From Cladosporium sp. IMV 00045 (taxonomy: Eukaryota > Ascomycota > Dothideomycetes > Cladosporiales > Cladosporiaceae), in the NCBI GenBank assembly GCA_001931905.2, contig MSJI02000660.1, positions 6,700 to 65,205 of the forward strand: a stretch of 58,506 nt of DNA. Direction: 5' to 3'. Below the pieces are notes generated by a model. It was not told where the DNA came from. It saw nothing but the letters and a program-made list of their open reading frames with translations, and made no database searches. Below, piece after piece: positions 1-10,559 of this stretch. Within the stretch, counting starts at the first letter, position 1; each line of letters starts with the position of its first letter. The position numbers and the translations under genes were made by a program.

Positions 1-625
1 CGGCAATGTTGGCGAAGATGGTCTTCTTGTTACCTTCACGCAGACACTGGGGAGGCGGGATCTTGTAGCTCTTCATTCCACCGCCACCAAGGTCGGGGTG
101 GCTATCCGCAAGCATGGAGAAGAAACGGCTGAGCAAGCTCTCGTAGTTGATCGGCTTTGTCTCGTCGTGTGCCCAGATGCCGGTACCCTGAATGAGGTCG
201 CCCTCCTGCAGACCGCTCTCGGCCTTCGCGGTCTCCTTCTCGGCGGCGTCGTCTGCCAGGACCTTCTCCTCGTCACCGCCCGCGGCTGCGAGCTTGGCCT
301 CAAAGTCGTCGACGGCGGGCTTCTTGCTCTTTTTCTTCTTCTTCTTGAGCGCGCTCAGGTCGACCTCGCCATCGTCGCCCTCGGCAGCTTCGCCCTCATC
401 GTCCTCCTTCTTGCTCTTTTTCTTCTTCTTCTTTGCGCCGAGCGCAAGGGCGGCGAAGTCGTCGGTGGCCTCTTCGACAGCGCCGTCCGGCTTTGAGTGA
501 GATTCGGCAGTGTCTTTTTCGCCCTCGGGTGCGGCCTGCTGGCTGATCTCGCCGTTGGAATCAACAATGGTTTCGCCCTCGGCGAAAGCGACCGACTTGC
601 GCGGCCGTGAGTCGATGTCCGCCAT
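1..625 (-). CDS. SUI3: eIF2 beta subunit, partial (C-terminus beyond window)
   Basis: Beta subunit of the heterotrimeric initiation factor eIF2, which delivers Met-tRNAi to the 40S ribosome in the cytosol. The ATG lies at 625 and the frame stays open to the window edge, giving about 208 N-terminal residues. Two lysine blocks (KKKKKKSKK type) sit in an acidic, disordered N-terminal region; in the family such K-boxes bind eIF5 and eIF2B-epsilon. They are followed by the start of the conserved core ('YESLLSRFF', then 'KIPPPQCLREGNKKT'). Yeast has three K-boxes and only two are visible here. The zinc-binding C-terminal domain lies outside the window. It is divergent from MIM2 with 348 bp between the start codons. 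The family call is firm from the K-boxes plus core motif. Confidence 0.9.
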   Translation of the reverse strand, partial: MADIDSRPRKSVAFAEGETIVDSNGEISQQAAPEGEKDTAESHSKPDGAVEEATDDFAALALGAKKKKKKSKKEDDEGEAAEGDDGEVDLSALKKKKKKSKKPAVDDFEAKLAAAGGDEEKVLADDAAEKETAKAESGLQEGDLIQGTGIWAHDETKPINYESLLSRFFSMLADSHPDLGGGGMKSYKIPPPQCLREGNKKTIFANIA

Positions 626-973
626 GTTGTGTGTGGTGTGGTGTTGAATCAGGAGAAAGGGAGATTGCCCCGCTGGAGATTGTGCCTTTGCTCTGGAAAT
701 CCAACGAGCAGCGCGTGAGTCAAAACGGTGACGCTCGAAAGCGGCAGTGGCCGCGCGGGACCTCCCGTCAGCTCGCCCCCATCGTCCAACTCCACGTGCG
801 AGCTGTTGACGGTGGTGTTGACGTCCATTCACTTCGTTATCTGTCTGTTGCGCCTTGACTGTCTTCCTCGATAGCCAACGGCATTGATCGAGGTACTCTT
901 TTGTCTTTCATTCATCTACCCCGAGGTCCAAATTGCATTACAACGCATCCACAAAGCAAAGGAACAATTCATC
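626..973. promoter_or_regulatory. Divergent intergenic region between eIF2-beta and MIM2
   Basis: These 348 bp separate the two start codons and must hold both promoters and 5' leaders. I see no convincing TATA box or other named element. Short ORFs here look like chance. Confidence 0.5.
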
Positions 974-1367
974 ATGTCCGAACCCTCCAACTCATACGCC
1001 AACATTCCTCCCGCTAGCACCCTCGACGAGGTCGACTCACTGCCATCATCTTCCGCAGGATCTACGACCTCGCTGTCTCCCAGCGAGGAAGAGGAGCTTT
1101 CTGATGCTGAGCGGGAATGGAGGGAAAGCTTACAACAAATGGAGTTGCTCCTGACGATGGTCTTGGTGCCTTACCTCGGCAAGTACTTTGGCAGGAAATG
1201 CGCATACTGGGGTATGTGAAAAGAGTCTCATTCGTTTCGAGATGAGTTGCTGACGGCCACTAGGTTGGGGACGTTTCATGGAGTGGAAGTACCCTGTCAG
1301 CGTTGAGATCACCAACTCAGCAGCGTTCAAGGGCGTTGGAGCTATTGAGGCTGCTGCTTCGCTATGA
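974..1367 (+). CDS. MIM2: Mitochondrial import protein MIM2-like, outer membrane
   Basis: Two exons, 974..1211 and 1264..1367, encode 113 residues. The intron (52 nt) has a GTATGT donor and a TAG acceptor. An acidic, Ser-rich N-terminus leads to 'EREWRESLQQMELLL', a short hydrophobic segment 'TMVLVPYLGKYFGRK', and the tail 'FMEWKYPVSV'. This matches the small Mim2 subunit, which works with Mim1 to insert alpha-helical proteins into the mitochondrial outer membrane. The same frame is open upstream to 884, but the ATG at 974 gives the family-like start MSEPSNS. The length is close to that of yeast Mim2 relatives. The identification rests on the helix and flanking pattern only, since the family is short and divergent. 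Confidence 0.72.
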
Positions 1368-3021
1368 GGCTTTGGGACAAGAAATAACAGATGATACACG
1401 ACACGAAGATAATAATGCCCGGACTGCACCACAACCGATCCGTTTGTGGCTTCAGGCTACAGGAATACTCGGCCGCGAAAAGTCACGACGGGAGCCAGGA
1501 TTCATACCTCCCAGAAAAAGGCACTTCGTCCACTTTCAGGCGGGCGTCGTAGGTGCGAAGCGGTGCAGCTAGCCGAAGACCGACTCACATTGGGCCTTTT
1601 CGGAAGCAGTGGGCTATATAGGAGGTGAATACGGTTTTGGTGGTTCGACTCCGCACATCTGCATGACAAATGGCGAGTGCAAGGTCTATCTGGAGAGAAG
1701 AACATTCGGTCGTTGGATGGCGGTGACAGAGAGCCCACTTAGACCGCAGCACTAAGTTATCCAGTGAGCCGTGTTGGCGAGTCTTCGTACGGCTGTCATG
1801 GCTGCATACTCCAGACTTCTGCCCATTGAGGAAATATTGTGCGCGCGCTGGATCACACCAGGAAACGATGTTGCGAGAGAGTTGCTATAGACATTGATAG
1901 CGTCCAGGGAAAAGGAGGGGAGATCAACTCACAGTGAATCTAGCAACTTATCAAAGGCTTGATCACAGCAATTCGCCAGTTCACAACCTCATTCCGTTTG
2001 CATGCATACATTCTATTTTCCGTGACCACTGTTCTTTTGAGTACCTGAACTTAAGGTTACTCAAACCTCTTGCGAAATCATACCCAAAAAAGCAGGAACT
2101 CAAGGAACCACTTCGCATAGGCTCACCACCAAGACAAGCTAGCGTTCGGCCGCATTCCTTGTGTAACGCTGGGGAGATGCATCCTTGGATCTGGATAGGC
2201 TCGGTATGACGCTGAGCTACTGTTTGGCCGCATCTGCTGTGCTACAGCACCGCTTCTCGTCTACCGATCCCTCCTTAGTACTTGGCAGATCAACATTGAT
2301 AGGCTCGGTATCATGCTGAGCTAGTGTTCGGCCGCATATTTGATGTTAACAACGTTTTGGTGTCCGCTGTATCGGGATTTCTGTAGACGATGCATAGAAT
2401 CCTTGAAGTCGGACTGGTCACAGCTGATAGGCTCGCAATGCTGCGGAGCTAGTGTTCGGCCGCATATTTCGTGGCTTTCTGCAGCGTTCACAACAAGCAC
2501 TGCTAGGAGGTAGGAGGTGGGGGCCGGCCATTGCGGGTGAACTCTCATCCGAAGACCATCACTCAGCAGCGCCCAATCATTTCACGCCAGCATGCTCTGT
2601 TCCAGCAGCCTAGTGGGAGATCTGCATATTAATCAATAACTCGATATACATGTCGAGTTGGTCACTGATGGGCTTTGTTCAGATACGTTCCGACAATACT
2701 GAGCAGACTGGCGTATACGAGCGTGGCGAGATGCTACTACAAGGAATGGCAGTGGTTTCGCTGGAAATGACGGCCTGCGAATCAGAATGTGGGACCGAGA
2801 GGTTGAGTACACGAGGTATTCTTTGTTGCAAATGCTGCTTTAGTATACTCGATTCAGTGGCTGCATGCGGCAATAGTTGTCAGCTCTTGACGTTCAACCA
2901 GATTGAACAAAGAACTATGAATTTGAATACATAGATCGATCGATCACAAGTAAATTCCCATTCTATTGCCCCGATAGAAACACCAGAAAAGAAAACTCCT
3001 CATACCCAGACCACCACGACC
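1368..3021. other. Gene-poor intergenic stretch
   Basis: About 1.65 kb with no ORF that looks protein-coding; the small ORFs overlap each other on both strands and lack recognisable motifs. It contains the four-copy degenerate repeat at 2117-2468. A B-box-like 'GGTTCGACTCC' near 1641 has no matching tRNA fold. Confidence 0.5.
2117..2468 (+). repeat. Four degenerate direct repeats of about 42 bp
   Basis: Four copies start near 2117, 2195, 2299 and 2427. They share 'ATAGGCTCGGTAT', then 'GCTGAGCTAGTG', then 'TTCGGCCGCATAT'. The last two copies are the most alike, and the first has a diverged middle ('ACCACCAAGACA'). Start-to-start spacing grows (78, 104 and 128 bp), so this is a dispersed cluster rather than a strict tandem array. 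No ORF or RNA gene explains it. Confidence 0.7.
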
Positions 3022-3273
3022 ATGCCACAACAATTCGGCAACGGCGGCCGCGGCAGCGCCAAAGGCAGCGGCAAGACCTCGCGCGAAACACCATCCAAAG
3101 GCGTTGAGAAGAAGGTCGCCAAACAGCCCATCAAAGCGATCAAGGAGAAAGTGCGCGTCGCCAAAGAAGCTGCGCAGGCCAAGAAAGAGGCCCAAAAGGC
3201 CAGTCACGTTGAGCGCAAAGCAAAGTTTGAAGAGGAAGAGTCGGCGCGCAAGGCGAAGATGACAAAGAAGTAG
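3022..3273 (+). CDS. Small Lys/Ala/Glu-rich hypothetical protein
   Basis: Single-exon ORF of 83 residues with an ATG in good context (CGACCATGCC). The protein starts with a Gly/Ser/Lys-rich segment ('GNGGRGSAKGSGK') and continues as one long charged helix with many Lys, Ala and Glu residues, ending KKAKMTKK-like in a basic tail. There is no signal peptide or membrane segment. I do not recognise the family. The composition (highly charged, repeats of 'AKKEAQK' type) resembles small nucleic-acid-binding or ribosome-associated proteins, but no function can be assigned. The antisense ORF (2944..3399) is hydrophobic and is probably a shadow. It stands alone between a gene-poor stretch and the convergent F-box-like gene. 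Confidence 0.5.
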   Translation: MPQQFGNGGRGSAKGSGKTSRETPSKGVEKKVAKQPIKAIKEKVRVAKEAAQAKKEAQKASHVERKAKFEEEESARKAKMTKK

Positions 3274-3486
3274 ACGAGAGTTGCATATGGTGTTTTTGGG
3301 GTGTTTTGTACAATCATGTACAATTTGGTTAACGAAGCTTGCTATGTTCATGAAAGTCATTCCACACTCTTGTCCTGGCTCATTGCTCGATGCTTCCATT
3401 TGCTGTTGTCTGTCTGAATATGGTAAGAGAACGGCAATTCATAATTGACACCAACTCCTGTATTCGCCCCCTCAGCGCCTATGTCT

Positions 3487-4564
3487 CTATCCCTTGCGCG
3501 CCTTCCCGACCTTCTGACCAACTGGAACGTTCAGCAAGCTGCGTAACTCGTTCTTGACCAGACCCTCGAGTTCATCATGCTTCGACGGTGAATCGCCGTG
3601 GCCCATACGCTTGAAGTTTTCCTCGCCCAGGTGTATGACATCGACCGCAGCGTCCCTGCGACCATTTGCGAATCCGTAAGCTTCCAAGAAGTAGTGAGCG
3701 TCACGGTAGATTTGGCGGGCGATAGAGACTGTTTCGTTTATTTTCCGTCCATATCCATAATAAAATTTGACGCTGCAACTGAAAGTGAACGATTTGAGGT
3801 TGGTGGCACCAGCGAGTAGTGTCATTGCAGCGTGATTCCTCGATTTCGAGAGACGACCTTCGCCATAATCAAAAAGCTCCAGGCCCAGGAGACGTTGCTG
3901 ATTCCGAGGGCCGATTGTTGCCAGTAGTTGGAATAAAGAAGCAGTGTCTGCGAGGATCATTTTCTGGTTGTAGAGGAAATTGATGGCCTCAGCGTTGATC
4001 TGCTTGTTGACGGCTAAAAGTGAAGGGACGAAATGGGTTTTGATAGGGAGGACTTCTTCCTCGGCGTTATGCACATGGTAAGGTGGACGTTTTACATAGC
4101 CACGAGGGTCCGAACTCTCCTTGTACTTCCACAAAGCGCCTCGGCAGACAGTACGGCGATGTCCTTTGGTGTTCGTGAGAAGGACGACCCCATTAGGATC
4201 AGTGAGAGCTGCTTCGTAGATCATGTCGCGGAGCTCTGGAGGAAGATTGAGAAAGCGGAAAGGCTTTGTATTCTTTGGTGTCGGGTTCTTCTTGCTTTTC
4301 TTCCTCGGGTTTGTTTTTTTGATGGGCTGTTTGTGAGAACGTTGGTGATGTTGTCTGGAATTCGATAAATTAGGAAATAGAACTTACCTTACGACGAGAA
4401 CCAAACGTGCCGTCATCATCCGATTGAATATCATTATCTTCATCGTTGTCGGATCCGGCATCGCTCAGCACATCGTCAAGTAGAGCATTGCTCTCGACGT
4501 AGGAGACGGCGGGGCGCTTGCGCTTGCCGGTGACGACTGGTGGGCTTCCCAATGCACTTGACAT
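3487..4564 (-). CDS. F-box-like protein, filamentous-fungal type
   Basis: Exons 4564..4388 and 4326..3487 encode 338 residues; the 61-nt intron has a GTAAGT donor and a CAG acceptor and keeps phase 0. The N-terminus is basic then strongly acidic (about residues 30-53, 'DAGSDNDEDNDIQSDDD'). A Lys-rich stretch and the short F-box-like motif 'FRFLNLPPELRDMIYE' follow near residues 79-94. The C-terminal part matches the common Dothideomycete layout in which 'PSLLAVNKQINAEAINFLY' follows the F-box-like helix. Such proteins are widespread and mostly uncharacterised. By analogy with F-box proteins they may act as substrate adaptors, but that is inference. The gene is divergent from SCOT, with 838 bp between the starts. 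Confidence 0.72.
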
Positions 4565-5402
4565 TGTTGTTATTTTTGCTGAAAGTACTGCTGCGATCAA
4601 GATATTGCTTTGAATGACTTCGTGAACCATACACAGGTATCCTACTACCTTTTATCATTTTCAACTAAAGGCGAGTTTCATGCTATAATCAGCTAGCGAA
4701 GAATGGCGGCAAGCTGAAGGCAGCAGTCCAGGCAGCAAGCCAATCACGACGTGTCTTTACTCACTCGCGGCCTTGTCTTGACCAGACGTCACCTGACTTT
4801 GCCTCAAAACTCCTAAATTGAAGTGAATTGTTGGCAGGTCTGCTCATAGCGATTGACATGTTATGATACCAGTACATGTACCGCCGGATGGATATAGTGG
4901 CACGGAGACTGCTGGATGAAGCCTTCGGCCAGGATGCACCTCAACGAATCTCAAGAGCGCGACGCAGAGATACACGGTAGAGATGTTCTTTAGGCACTTC
5001 CATCTGATCGTATAGTTGAACGCAAGACCCTCAAGGTACTTTCTTCATACAGAGGTACTCCTGAATATCCAAAACCATGGAACGGAGAAAGGCGGATGAA
5101 CGAAAGTCCACCCTCGGCGTCAACCTCCACCCCAAGCATTGCCGCGCCCATTTCCCAGCGACATTTCCCCGCGTCGCCGCACCAGCCGATCCACCTGCCA
5201 GGTGCATTAGCCGGTGTCGATTCCGAGCCGGAAATGATATCAGCAGCGACCTCGCCCTCTGCCGTGAGCCGCCGACGACGCTCAGGGCATGGCCGTCGTT
5301 GCAATTATTGTATAGCCTTTTCTCTGTCTTCCCCATATTATCACCCCCAGACTCCTCACATCCACCTGGGACAGGAAGGAGAGTGCTGGTTGTCTGCACA
5401 TC
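4565..5402. promoter_or_regulatory. Divergent intergenic region, F-box-like gene and SCOT
   Basis: These 838 bp lie between two outward-facing start codons. Overlapping ORFs on both strands at 4990-5545 run into the SCOT 5' end and show no family motifs. I identify no specific regulatory site. Confidence 0.4.
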
Positions 5403-7091
5403 ATGGAGTTCGCACGCTCCTTTGGCTCTGCTCTGAGCAGCGGCTTTCAACTCCAAATCCGTGTGGCGCCTCGTACAGCATGGCGTGCGAAGGACTATGT
5501 CTGCCAAAAACGTGGATTCCAATCAACGTCAGTCTTCTTCCGTGAGGCCCCTGGTGGTGCCCCTGCGAAGCAGCGCGGCGGATCGAAGGTCTGGGACTCC
5601 GCCGACCAAGCCGTTGCCGACATCAAGTCTGGTTCTACTGTTCTCTCTGCTGGTTTTGGACTTTGCGGTACCGCTGAGACTGTCATCGATGCAATGGTTC
5701 GCAGGGGTGCCGACAACCTGCACTCTCTTACTGCTGTCTCTAACAACGCTGGAACTGCCATTGGTGGTGGTCTCTCGCCACTGATCGAGGCCGGTCAGAT
5801 CGACCGCGCCATTTGCAGTTTCCTCGGAAACAACAAGGCACTCGAAAAGAAATATCTCACTGGAAAAATCGCCATCGAACTCACTCCCCAAGGCACTATT
5901 GCTGAAAAGCTCCGCTGCGGAGGTGCTGGTATCCCGGCTTTCTACACTCCTACTGGCGTCAACACTTTCATTCAGAGCGGTCAAATCCCCGTGCGATTGA
6001 ACAACGGCGTGACTGTCGAACCCGCCAAGCCCAGGGAAACTCGTATCTTCGATGGACGCGTCTACAACATGGAATACGCCATCAAGGGTGACGTCGCCAT
6101 TCTTCGTGCTCACACCGTCGACGAGGACGGCAACGTTCGCTTCCGCTACACGACCAAGAACTTCGCTCCCATGATGGCCAAGGCCGCCAAAGTCACCATC
6201 GTCGAAGCCGAGAACATCGTCCCCGTTGGAACTATCGCACCCGATGACATCCACCTCCCTGGTATCTACGTCGACCGCATCGTCAAGGCCACCAAGGACA
6301 AGATCCTCGAGAGCAAGAACCTCCGCAAGGAAGAATCCTCCGAGTCCGCCTCCAGCAAGTCTGACGCTTCCGTTCGCCGCGACCGCATCGCCAAGCGTGC
6401 TTCCAAGGAGCTCCACGAGGGCTTCTACGTCAACCTCGGTGTTGGCATGCCCACTCTCGCCCCTTCTTTCCTTCCCGCTGACCGCAAGGTCTGGATCCAG
6501 AGTGAGAACGGCATCCTCGGTATGGGTGCCTACCCGACCGAGCAGGAGCTTGACGCCGACATCATCAACGCTGGCAAGGAGACCGTCACCCTCGTCAAGG
6601 GTGCCAGTGTTTTCGACAGCGCTGAGAGCTTCGGCATGATCCGTGGCGGCCATGTTGACGTCTCTATCCTGGGTGCTCTCCAGGTCGGCGCCAATGGCGA
6701 TCTCGCCAACTACATGATTCCCGGCAAGGTATGATCACTCTAGTCCTCCCCATCTACACACAATTTCATGCTAACCCGCCCCAAACAGGTCTTCAAAGGC
6801 ATGGGCGGCGCCATGGACCTGGTCTCCAACCCGGACGCGACCAAGATCGTCGTCACGACCGACCACGTGGACAAGTACGGCGTCAGCAAGATCGTGCAGA
6901 ACTGCACGCTGCCGCTGACCGGCGCTCGCGTCGTCAGCACCATCATCACCGACCTCTGCGTCTTCCAGGTCGACCGCTCCGCCGGCGAGCTGACTCTGAC
7001 CGAGCTGGCGCCCGGCGTCACCGTGGATGAGATTAAGGAGAAGACTGATGCTAAGTTCCACGTTGCTGAGAAGTTGGAGGCGATGGAGTAG
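5403..7091 (+). CDS. SCOT: Succinyl-CoA:3-ketoacid CoA-transferase, mitochondrial
   Basis: Exons 5403..6728 and 6789..7091 encode 542 residues (animal SCOT about 520). The enzyme moves CoA from succinyl-CoA to acetoacetate in the mitochondrial matrix, activating ketone bodies for use. Residues 1-45 are Arg/Ser-rich and suit a mitochondrial presequence. The A domain starts at 'VWDSADQAVADIKSGS' and includes 'GFGLCGTAETVIDAM'. A Ser-rich linker (about 305-325) leads to the B domain 'NLGVGMPTL', and the catalytic glutamate lies in 'SENGILGMG' (Glu368). The single intron has GTATGA and CAG and falls in 'MIPGK|VFKGMGG'. Both domains are on one chain, as in eukaryotes, whereas bacteria often use two subunits. 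A 374-codon antisense ORF is a codon-bias shadow. Confidence 0.93.
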
Positions 7092-7506
7092 GATGTTCTT
7101 TTGATTTGTTTGATGTATAGATTGCATATGAACGCGAGAATTTTTAATTTTTTTGGTCATTTGTGGTTTGGTAGCTAGAGCATCTGGATTGATGTACAAA
7201 TCTGTCACTTGTCCAACCACAAATGAATTGACCATTTCTTGGAGTTGTACTAGATTGTGTCTTGAGTTTGCCCCGATCGCCGGGTTTAGATATTCATGTC
7301 ACGATGGTCCAGCCCATTGATAACATCATACACCACGCATGGCGGCATCCTCGATCAAAAAGCCCGGTTGATCAAAGAGTAACAAGCCAAAAAGTAGTCA
7401 TTTACACATTCGCTTCTATATCAGACATGTTTCACTCAAAGACAGCAAGATATCCAAAAGTCATTTCGCTACGCCAAGATACAACCATCACCATCTCCAC
7501 CTCCAC
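7092..7506. other. Convergent 3' intergenic region
   Basis: These 415 bp lie between the stop codons of SCOT (+) and the AhpD-like gene (-) and presumably hold both 3' UTRs. Nothing else is seen. Confidence 0.4.
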
Positions 7507-8449
7507 CTACAACTTCGCCTTCACCTCACCCTGACCACTCGCAAAGCTCGATCCAATAGCACCCACAATATCATCCACCCTCCTAATCAACCACTCACTC
7601 CCCTCATCGCTCGCCAACCAAGCGCCGCCCTCCACCACCTCCTCCGCCTTCCCACTCTCATCGAAAGCCTTCCTCAGCCCAAAAACATGGCTCAAAACCT
7701 GGGGCCCCACACCCGTCTGCGCCCTCAAACACGCCACCGCGACCACACTCGTGAGCACCCTCCCGACATTCGCGCCCAGCGGCGCACTCGCTTCCGGATC
7801 CGAGAAGAGCGCGCCATACTCCGATTCCACAATATGCACGGGCAAATCCGGGTGGCTCGAGGCCAGTTTGGCGGTGAGCTTGTTGGTGAAAGGCGCGTAG
7901 ATGGAGTTCCAGAGGCCGTGGCCGCGGTCGAGCACCGAGTCGATGTTCTCGCGCGAGAGGGCGCGGCGGGGTTTGCGGGCGGCGAGTGCGGTTTGGATTT
8001 CTGTCGGTAGGCCGTCGCGGAAGGCGTTCAGGCAGTTGATGGTGCGTGGGACGCCGTTGAAGCCGATGCATTTCAGGCCGACCTCACGCATGAGTTCGGC
8101 GGTGTAGATGGGGTGGTCTTCTTGTTTGGGCGTGACGGGTTGGATGGATTGGGAGGGCGTGGTGGCGAGTGCGTAGAGTTGGAGGAGAGACTCGGGGGAG
8201 TTGAGGGTCATTGTTGCGGCGGTCTGGTTGGGGGGTTAGTGGTTGGTTGTGGCGAATGGGTTGGTGATGATGATAGGGTCTTCAACGTACTGAAGCGCAT
8301 AGCCAGGCGGGCAGACCGACTTGCTTTACCTTTGCATCGCTGGCGATTTTCTCGTAGACAGATGTGATGTTCTTAGGTGCTGGAGTCGTGTGAGGTCTGG
8401 CGTGGGCAACATTGATAAGAGTCTTGAGAGACTCCGAAAGTTTGGACAT
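7507..8449 (-). CDS. AhpD/carboxymuconolactone decarboxylase-like protein with PTS1
   Basis: Exons 8449..8330 and 8223..7507 encode 278 residues; the intron (106 nt) has a GTAAAG donor and a CAG acceptor in phase 0. The central segment 'LMREVGLKCIGFNGVPRTIN' resembles the helical core of the AhpD/CMD superfamily seen in fungal peroxisomal proteins of the Pxp2 type. The last three residues are AKL, a canonical peroxisomal targeting signal type 1. Import into the peroxisome matrix is therefore likely, though not proven. The redox CxxC pair of true AhpD is not evident, so the reaction is unknown. The gene is convergent with SCOT. The family assignment is moderate, while the C-terminal signal is read directly. 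Confidence 0.68.
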
Positions 8450-9319
8450 TGTGGTGATGTGATGATGGGTTTGGCGGGTGATGCACAGCGGATTTTATAT
8501 AGCGTGTGTGCCTGTATTCACTCTGGACATCAAAAAGTGTATGTGACAAGGTGGTGTTGATGTATTGATAGATATGTCAACCGGTAATAGCGGCTATTGG
8601 AGAGCGCTGAAGAACGACCCCGGTGAAGTCAAATGCCTAGCATCCCCCGCCGAGGGCATCATCAATGGTCGGAGAAAAGCTTGAAGGATCGTCGGACATA
8701 TGCGGACTTCCGCTTTCCAAGTCCACCGGCGTCTCTATTGCCCGTCTTGTCCTGCAGCCACAACCTCACAGTGCTTACTTCCAAGGCCGAGGCGAACAAA
8801 AACGATGCAGAGGTAGATTGGGGACGGAGAAAAGTCCTGACGATTTGACCCATGTGTGAATACACAAAGAACGAATTTCAATTATTATATTCCCAGCCAG
8901 TTCGCTGACTAGAGTTTACATGCATTACACAACAAGATCTGGGTATGAACGCTCAATTCCCTCGAGTCTTCTCACCCACACTCGCCCAAGAAACCAGGGA
9001 TACCAAAGAGCAACAAAGGAAAATATGAAAGTAGAAGGTGGCCAAGAAGAGAAGAGGACGGCGCTTGTTGGAGAATGATCAATCAAGCAGGGACGACGAC
9101 GTGGCCTGAGACGACCCTGCCCTGCCTAGCTTCCTCGAGGTTGAAGACTTCGACACTGCTCGCCACATCGGTGTTGGACTTGCTGCTTGATGCGTTGCTC
9201 GTCGCCTTGGACACTTTGCTCTTGCTCGCCTGTGCGAAAATTGACGAGTTAGCCAAGCAGCAACGACGAAGCAGTAAGATACAGGGAGGGCGGGCTCAGC
9301 AGCTTGCCTGCTAAACCGT
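8450..9319. other. Intergenic region including a possible alternative septin 3' exon
   Basis: About 870 bp lie between the AhpD-like start and the septin stop used here. The part at 9083..9229 on the minus strand is open and is preceded by a branch-point-like GCTAAC and a CACAG acceptor, so it may be an extra septin exon. The rest shows only chance ORFs. Confidence 0.4.
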
Positions 9320-10559
9320 TTAAGCGCCTGCCTGAGTCTCGTGGTCGTCCTCCAACATGGTTGAAGGCTCGCGGGTCATTCTGCTCTCGAGCTCCTTGAG
9401 TTGGCTCTCGCGTGCCAGGAGTTCCTGGCGCTTCTGCTCGATCTCGCGCTGGACCTTGATCTCGATCTCGCGGAGCTTCTCCTCCTCGCGGCGGAGCTGC
9501 TCCTCCTTCAGGCGCACGGACTGCGAAGCCAGAGATTGCGGGTCGAGGGACTCCTGGGTGTCGCCGCCAGAAGTGGTGTCGTTCACGCTCTTACTAAGCT
9601 TCTCGGTACGGTAGTTTTCGTACAAGAAATCGTGAGTGATTTCCTTCAGGTCGGCAAGATGAGAGTGGAGGAGGGCGGAGCGGATGGCGAGGAAGTCAGA
9701 GTGGCGTGGGTTGTCAACCTCGACAAGACCCCACGGGTATTGACGAGCGCGGACTGAGCGGCCGTCAAGCTCAACGGTGTCCTCGCTGCCGACGATAGCG
9801 AAAGGCATCAGACCACGGAGCTCGGCGTTCTCCTCGACGGTGTCCTCGTCATCCTCTTCGACATCGTAGGGGAAGTTGTAGACGGGGATGCGGTAGTGCT
9901 CAATGTCCTCCATGATGAGCTTCTTGCTCTCGGCCAGCTCGAGCGGGGTCAAGGAGTCGGCCTTGCCAATGACGGGAATGACGTTGACACGGGGAGAAAG
10001 GCGGCGCATGAGCTCGATGTCCAGCTCGCGAAGACCGTGACCTATTGAGAGCATTTGTTAGTGACATCCGTGAAAGCGCAAGTGTATCGTATGGTCGATT
10101 GATATCTCTCAGCAAGAAGGGCTTACCGGTAGGCTGGACGAAGTAAAGCAGAACGTGAACACGATTGTCGCGGAAGCGCGGGTTACGCTTGATCCTGCTC
10201 TCCTCGGCAAGAATGTCATCGTATTGGCGTTCAAGGTAGGAGCTGATCTCGCCGAAGGCAGCCTCGTTGTCAATGGCATCGCCGAAGCCGGGAGTGTCGA
10301 CAATGGTCAAGCTGACGCGGGTTCCCTCCTCATCCAGCTCAAGCTCGACGGTAACGGGCTTGATCTTGACACCCTCCTCGATGTGAGCAGTGGTGGGGTC
10401 GTCGTTGTCCTGGCCCTCGAGCACGGTCTTGCCGCAGAGGGTGTTGACAAAGGTCGTTCTGCCAGTACCAGAGGCGCCACAGACCATGAGGCAGAACTGG
10501 ATCCCCTTCTTCACATTCTTCTTGCGGCGGAGCTTAAGTGCGCTGCCGGCGGCCGACAT
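9320..10559 (-). CDS. CDC11: Septin, CDC11/AspA type
   Basis: Exons 10559..10127 and 10041..9320 encode 384 residues; the intron (85 nt) has GTAAGC and TAG. Septins are GTP-binding proteins that assemble into hetero-oligomeric rods and filaments at the cell cortex and septum. G1 reads 'GASGTGRTT' (residues 28-36), G3 'DTPGFGD' (88-94) and G4 'GKAD'. Arg instead of Lys in the P-loop, together with 'RRNPRFKDxRVH'- and 'PIYNFP'-like stretches ('KRNPRFRDNRVH', 'PVYNFPYD'), matches the Cdc11 class. The septin-unique element precedes a C-terminal Glu/Arg/Gln-rich coiled coil (about residues 315-370). The chosen stop is the first in frame. A GC-AG intron could replace the last residues with a 48-residue tail encoded at 9229..9083. 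The gene is divergent from HSV2. Confidence 0.9.

Noticed and set aside
1600..1665. Possible tRNA with B box 'GGTTCGACTCC' near 1641
   Set aside because: No A box, acceptor stem or anticodon arm can be built around it.
2944..3399. 151-codon minus-strand ORF overlapping the small Lys-rich gene
   Set aside because: Hydrophobic Phe/Leu-rich composition is what the reverse complement of Lys/Glu/Ala codons gives; the plus-strand frame has the better start and composition.
5529..6653. 374-codon ORF antisense to SCOT
   Set aside because: It lies wholly within the SCOT coding region, has biased composition (Asp/Gly/Val/Leu) and no family motif; the GC-rich third positions of SCOT explain it.
9075..9314. 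79-codon plus-strand ORF beside the septin
   Set aside because: It is antisense to the possible septin 3' exon and 3' UTR, and its Leu/Ala-rich composition suggests a shadow.
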